Below, in pieces: positions 63,921 to 64,000 of a stretch of 64,000 nucleotides of DNA (position 1 is its first letter; every line of letters begins with the position of its first letter). The DNA lies in NCBI RefSeq assembly GCF_015330165.1, contig NZ_JADDXT010000002.1:4913862-4977861 (forward strand). The letters are read 5' to 3'. The DNA comes from Zobellia roscoffensis (GTDB lineage Bacteria > Bacteroidota > Bacteroidia > Flavobacteriales > Flavobacteriaceae). Both the position numbers and the translations under genes were made by a program. Below the pieces are notes generated by a model, which worked only from the letters and a program-made list of their open reading frames with translations, had not been told where the DNA came from and did no database searches.

Positions 63921-64000
63921 GTAAGGCGGCTTCCTACTCTCCCACCTATTGGCAGTACCATCGGCGCTGACGGGCTTAACTTCCCTGTTCGGAATGGAAA
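63921..64000 (-). rRNA. rrf: 5S ribosomal RNA (3' part, cut by the window end)
   Basis: On the minus strand the last 80 bases read CATTCCGAACAGGGAAGTTA in the first part, the universal 5S helix III/loop region, and end with GGTGGGAGAGTAGGAAGCCG, the closing 3' strand. The 5' third lies beyond the window. The rRNA operon therefore comes in from the right and ends here; its 3' limit is set to within a few bases. Confidence 0.93.

Noticed and set aside
1..64000. tRNA genes, CRISPR arrays, insertion sequences, prophage
   Set aside because: None was seen by eye in the intergenic regions; no transposase, integrase or regularly spaced repeats are present.

Overview
The window comes from a marine Bacteroidota, most likely a Flavobacteriaceae close to Zobellia or Maribacter. 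Reasons: AT-rich DNA, promoters of the TTG-N19-TAnnTTTG type, SusC/SusD genes, many Bacteroidota-type lipoproteins, families such as the CCC-motif proteins, and a large locus for red-algal galactans. Assignments to named Zobellia galactanivorans genes are from memory and were not searched.

Region 1 (1-24.1 kb, all + strand) looks like the core of a carrageenan utilisation locus. It begins with two permeases (GntP and RhaT types). Next are four tightly packed, partly overlapping genes that fit the 3,6-anhydro-D-galactose pathway: cycloisomerase, dehydrogenase, KDGal kinase and KDPGal aldolase. Then come a GH129-like enzyme, a sulfatase, a GH127 lipoprotein, an MFS sugar porter, a GH127 without signal peptide, two secreted GH127 enzymes and two more sulfatases. 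The three sulfatases are of three different types. No SusC/D pair and no carrageenase lies in this region, so it would act on oligosaccharides made and imported elsewhere. Sulfatases and exo-anhydrogalactosidases would trim the oligosaccharides, and the released anhydrogalactose would be oxidised and split to pyruvate and glyceraldehyde 3-phosphate. The three longest intergenic gaps share a 13-bp motif about 130-150 bp before a start codon.

Region 2 (24.1-42.5 kb) is housekeeping: RNase Y, a 6S-like RNA, zapA and a coiled-coil partner, an M23 peptidase, a TonB-dependent receptor, a cysteine desulfurase, an Smr protein, small membrane proteins, ornithine aminotransferase, two rRNA methyltransferases, a ZIP transporter and several lipoproteins. 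Gap 36838-37316 holds a candidate structured RNA with a possible pseudoknot overlapping a terminator.

Region 3 (42.5-63.6 kb) is a second carbohydrate locus. A minus-strand set runs susC, susD, a DUF6807 lipoprotein, two Gfo/Idh/MocA oxidoreductases, an SDR and mannonate dehydratase uxuA. A divergent lacI is followed by a ThuA-domain protein and a lipoprotein. A perfect 20-bp palindrome overlaps the -33 element of the susC promoter and is very probably the LacI operator. Further on are a cytochrome-type propeller lipoprotein, a hemolysin III protein, a propeller-azurin fusion and a DUF1080 lipoprotein. This content suggests handling of a uronic-acid-containing glycan, perhaps by oxidation (3-keto) chemistry, with extracytoplasmic electron carriers. 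No glycoside hydrolase or lyase of a known family is visible here.

The right edge carries the 3' part of a 5S rRNA gene on the minus strand with a strong terminator, marking the end of an rRNA operon. I saw no tRNA, CRISPR array, insertion sequence or prophage.
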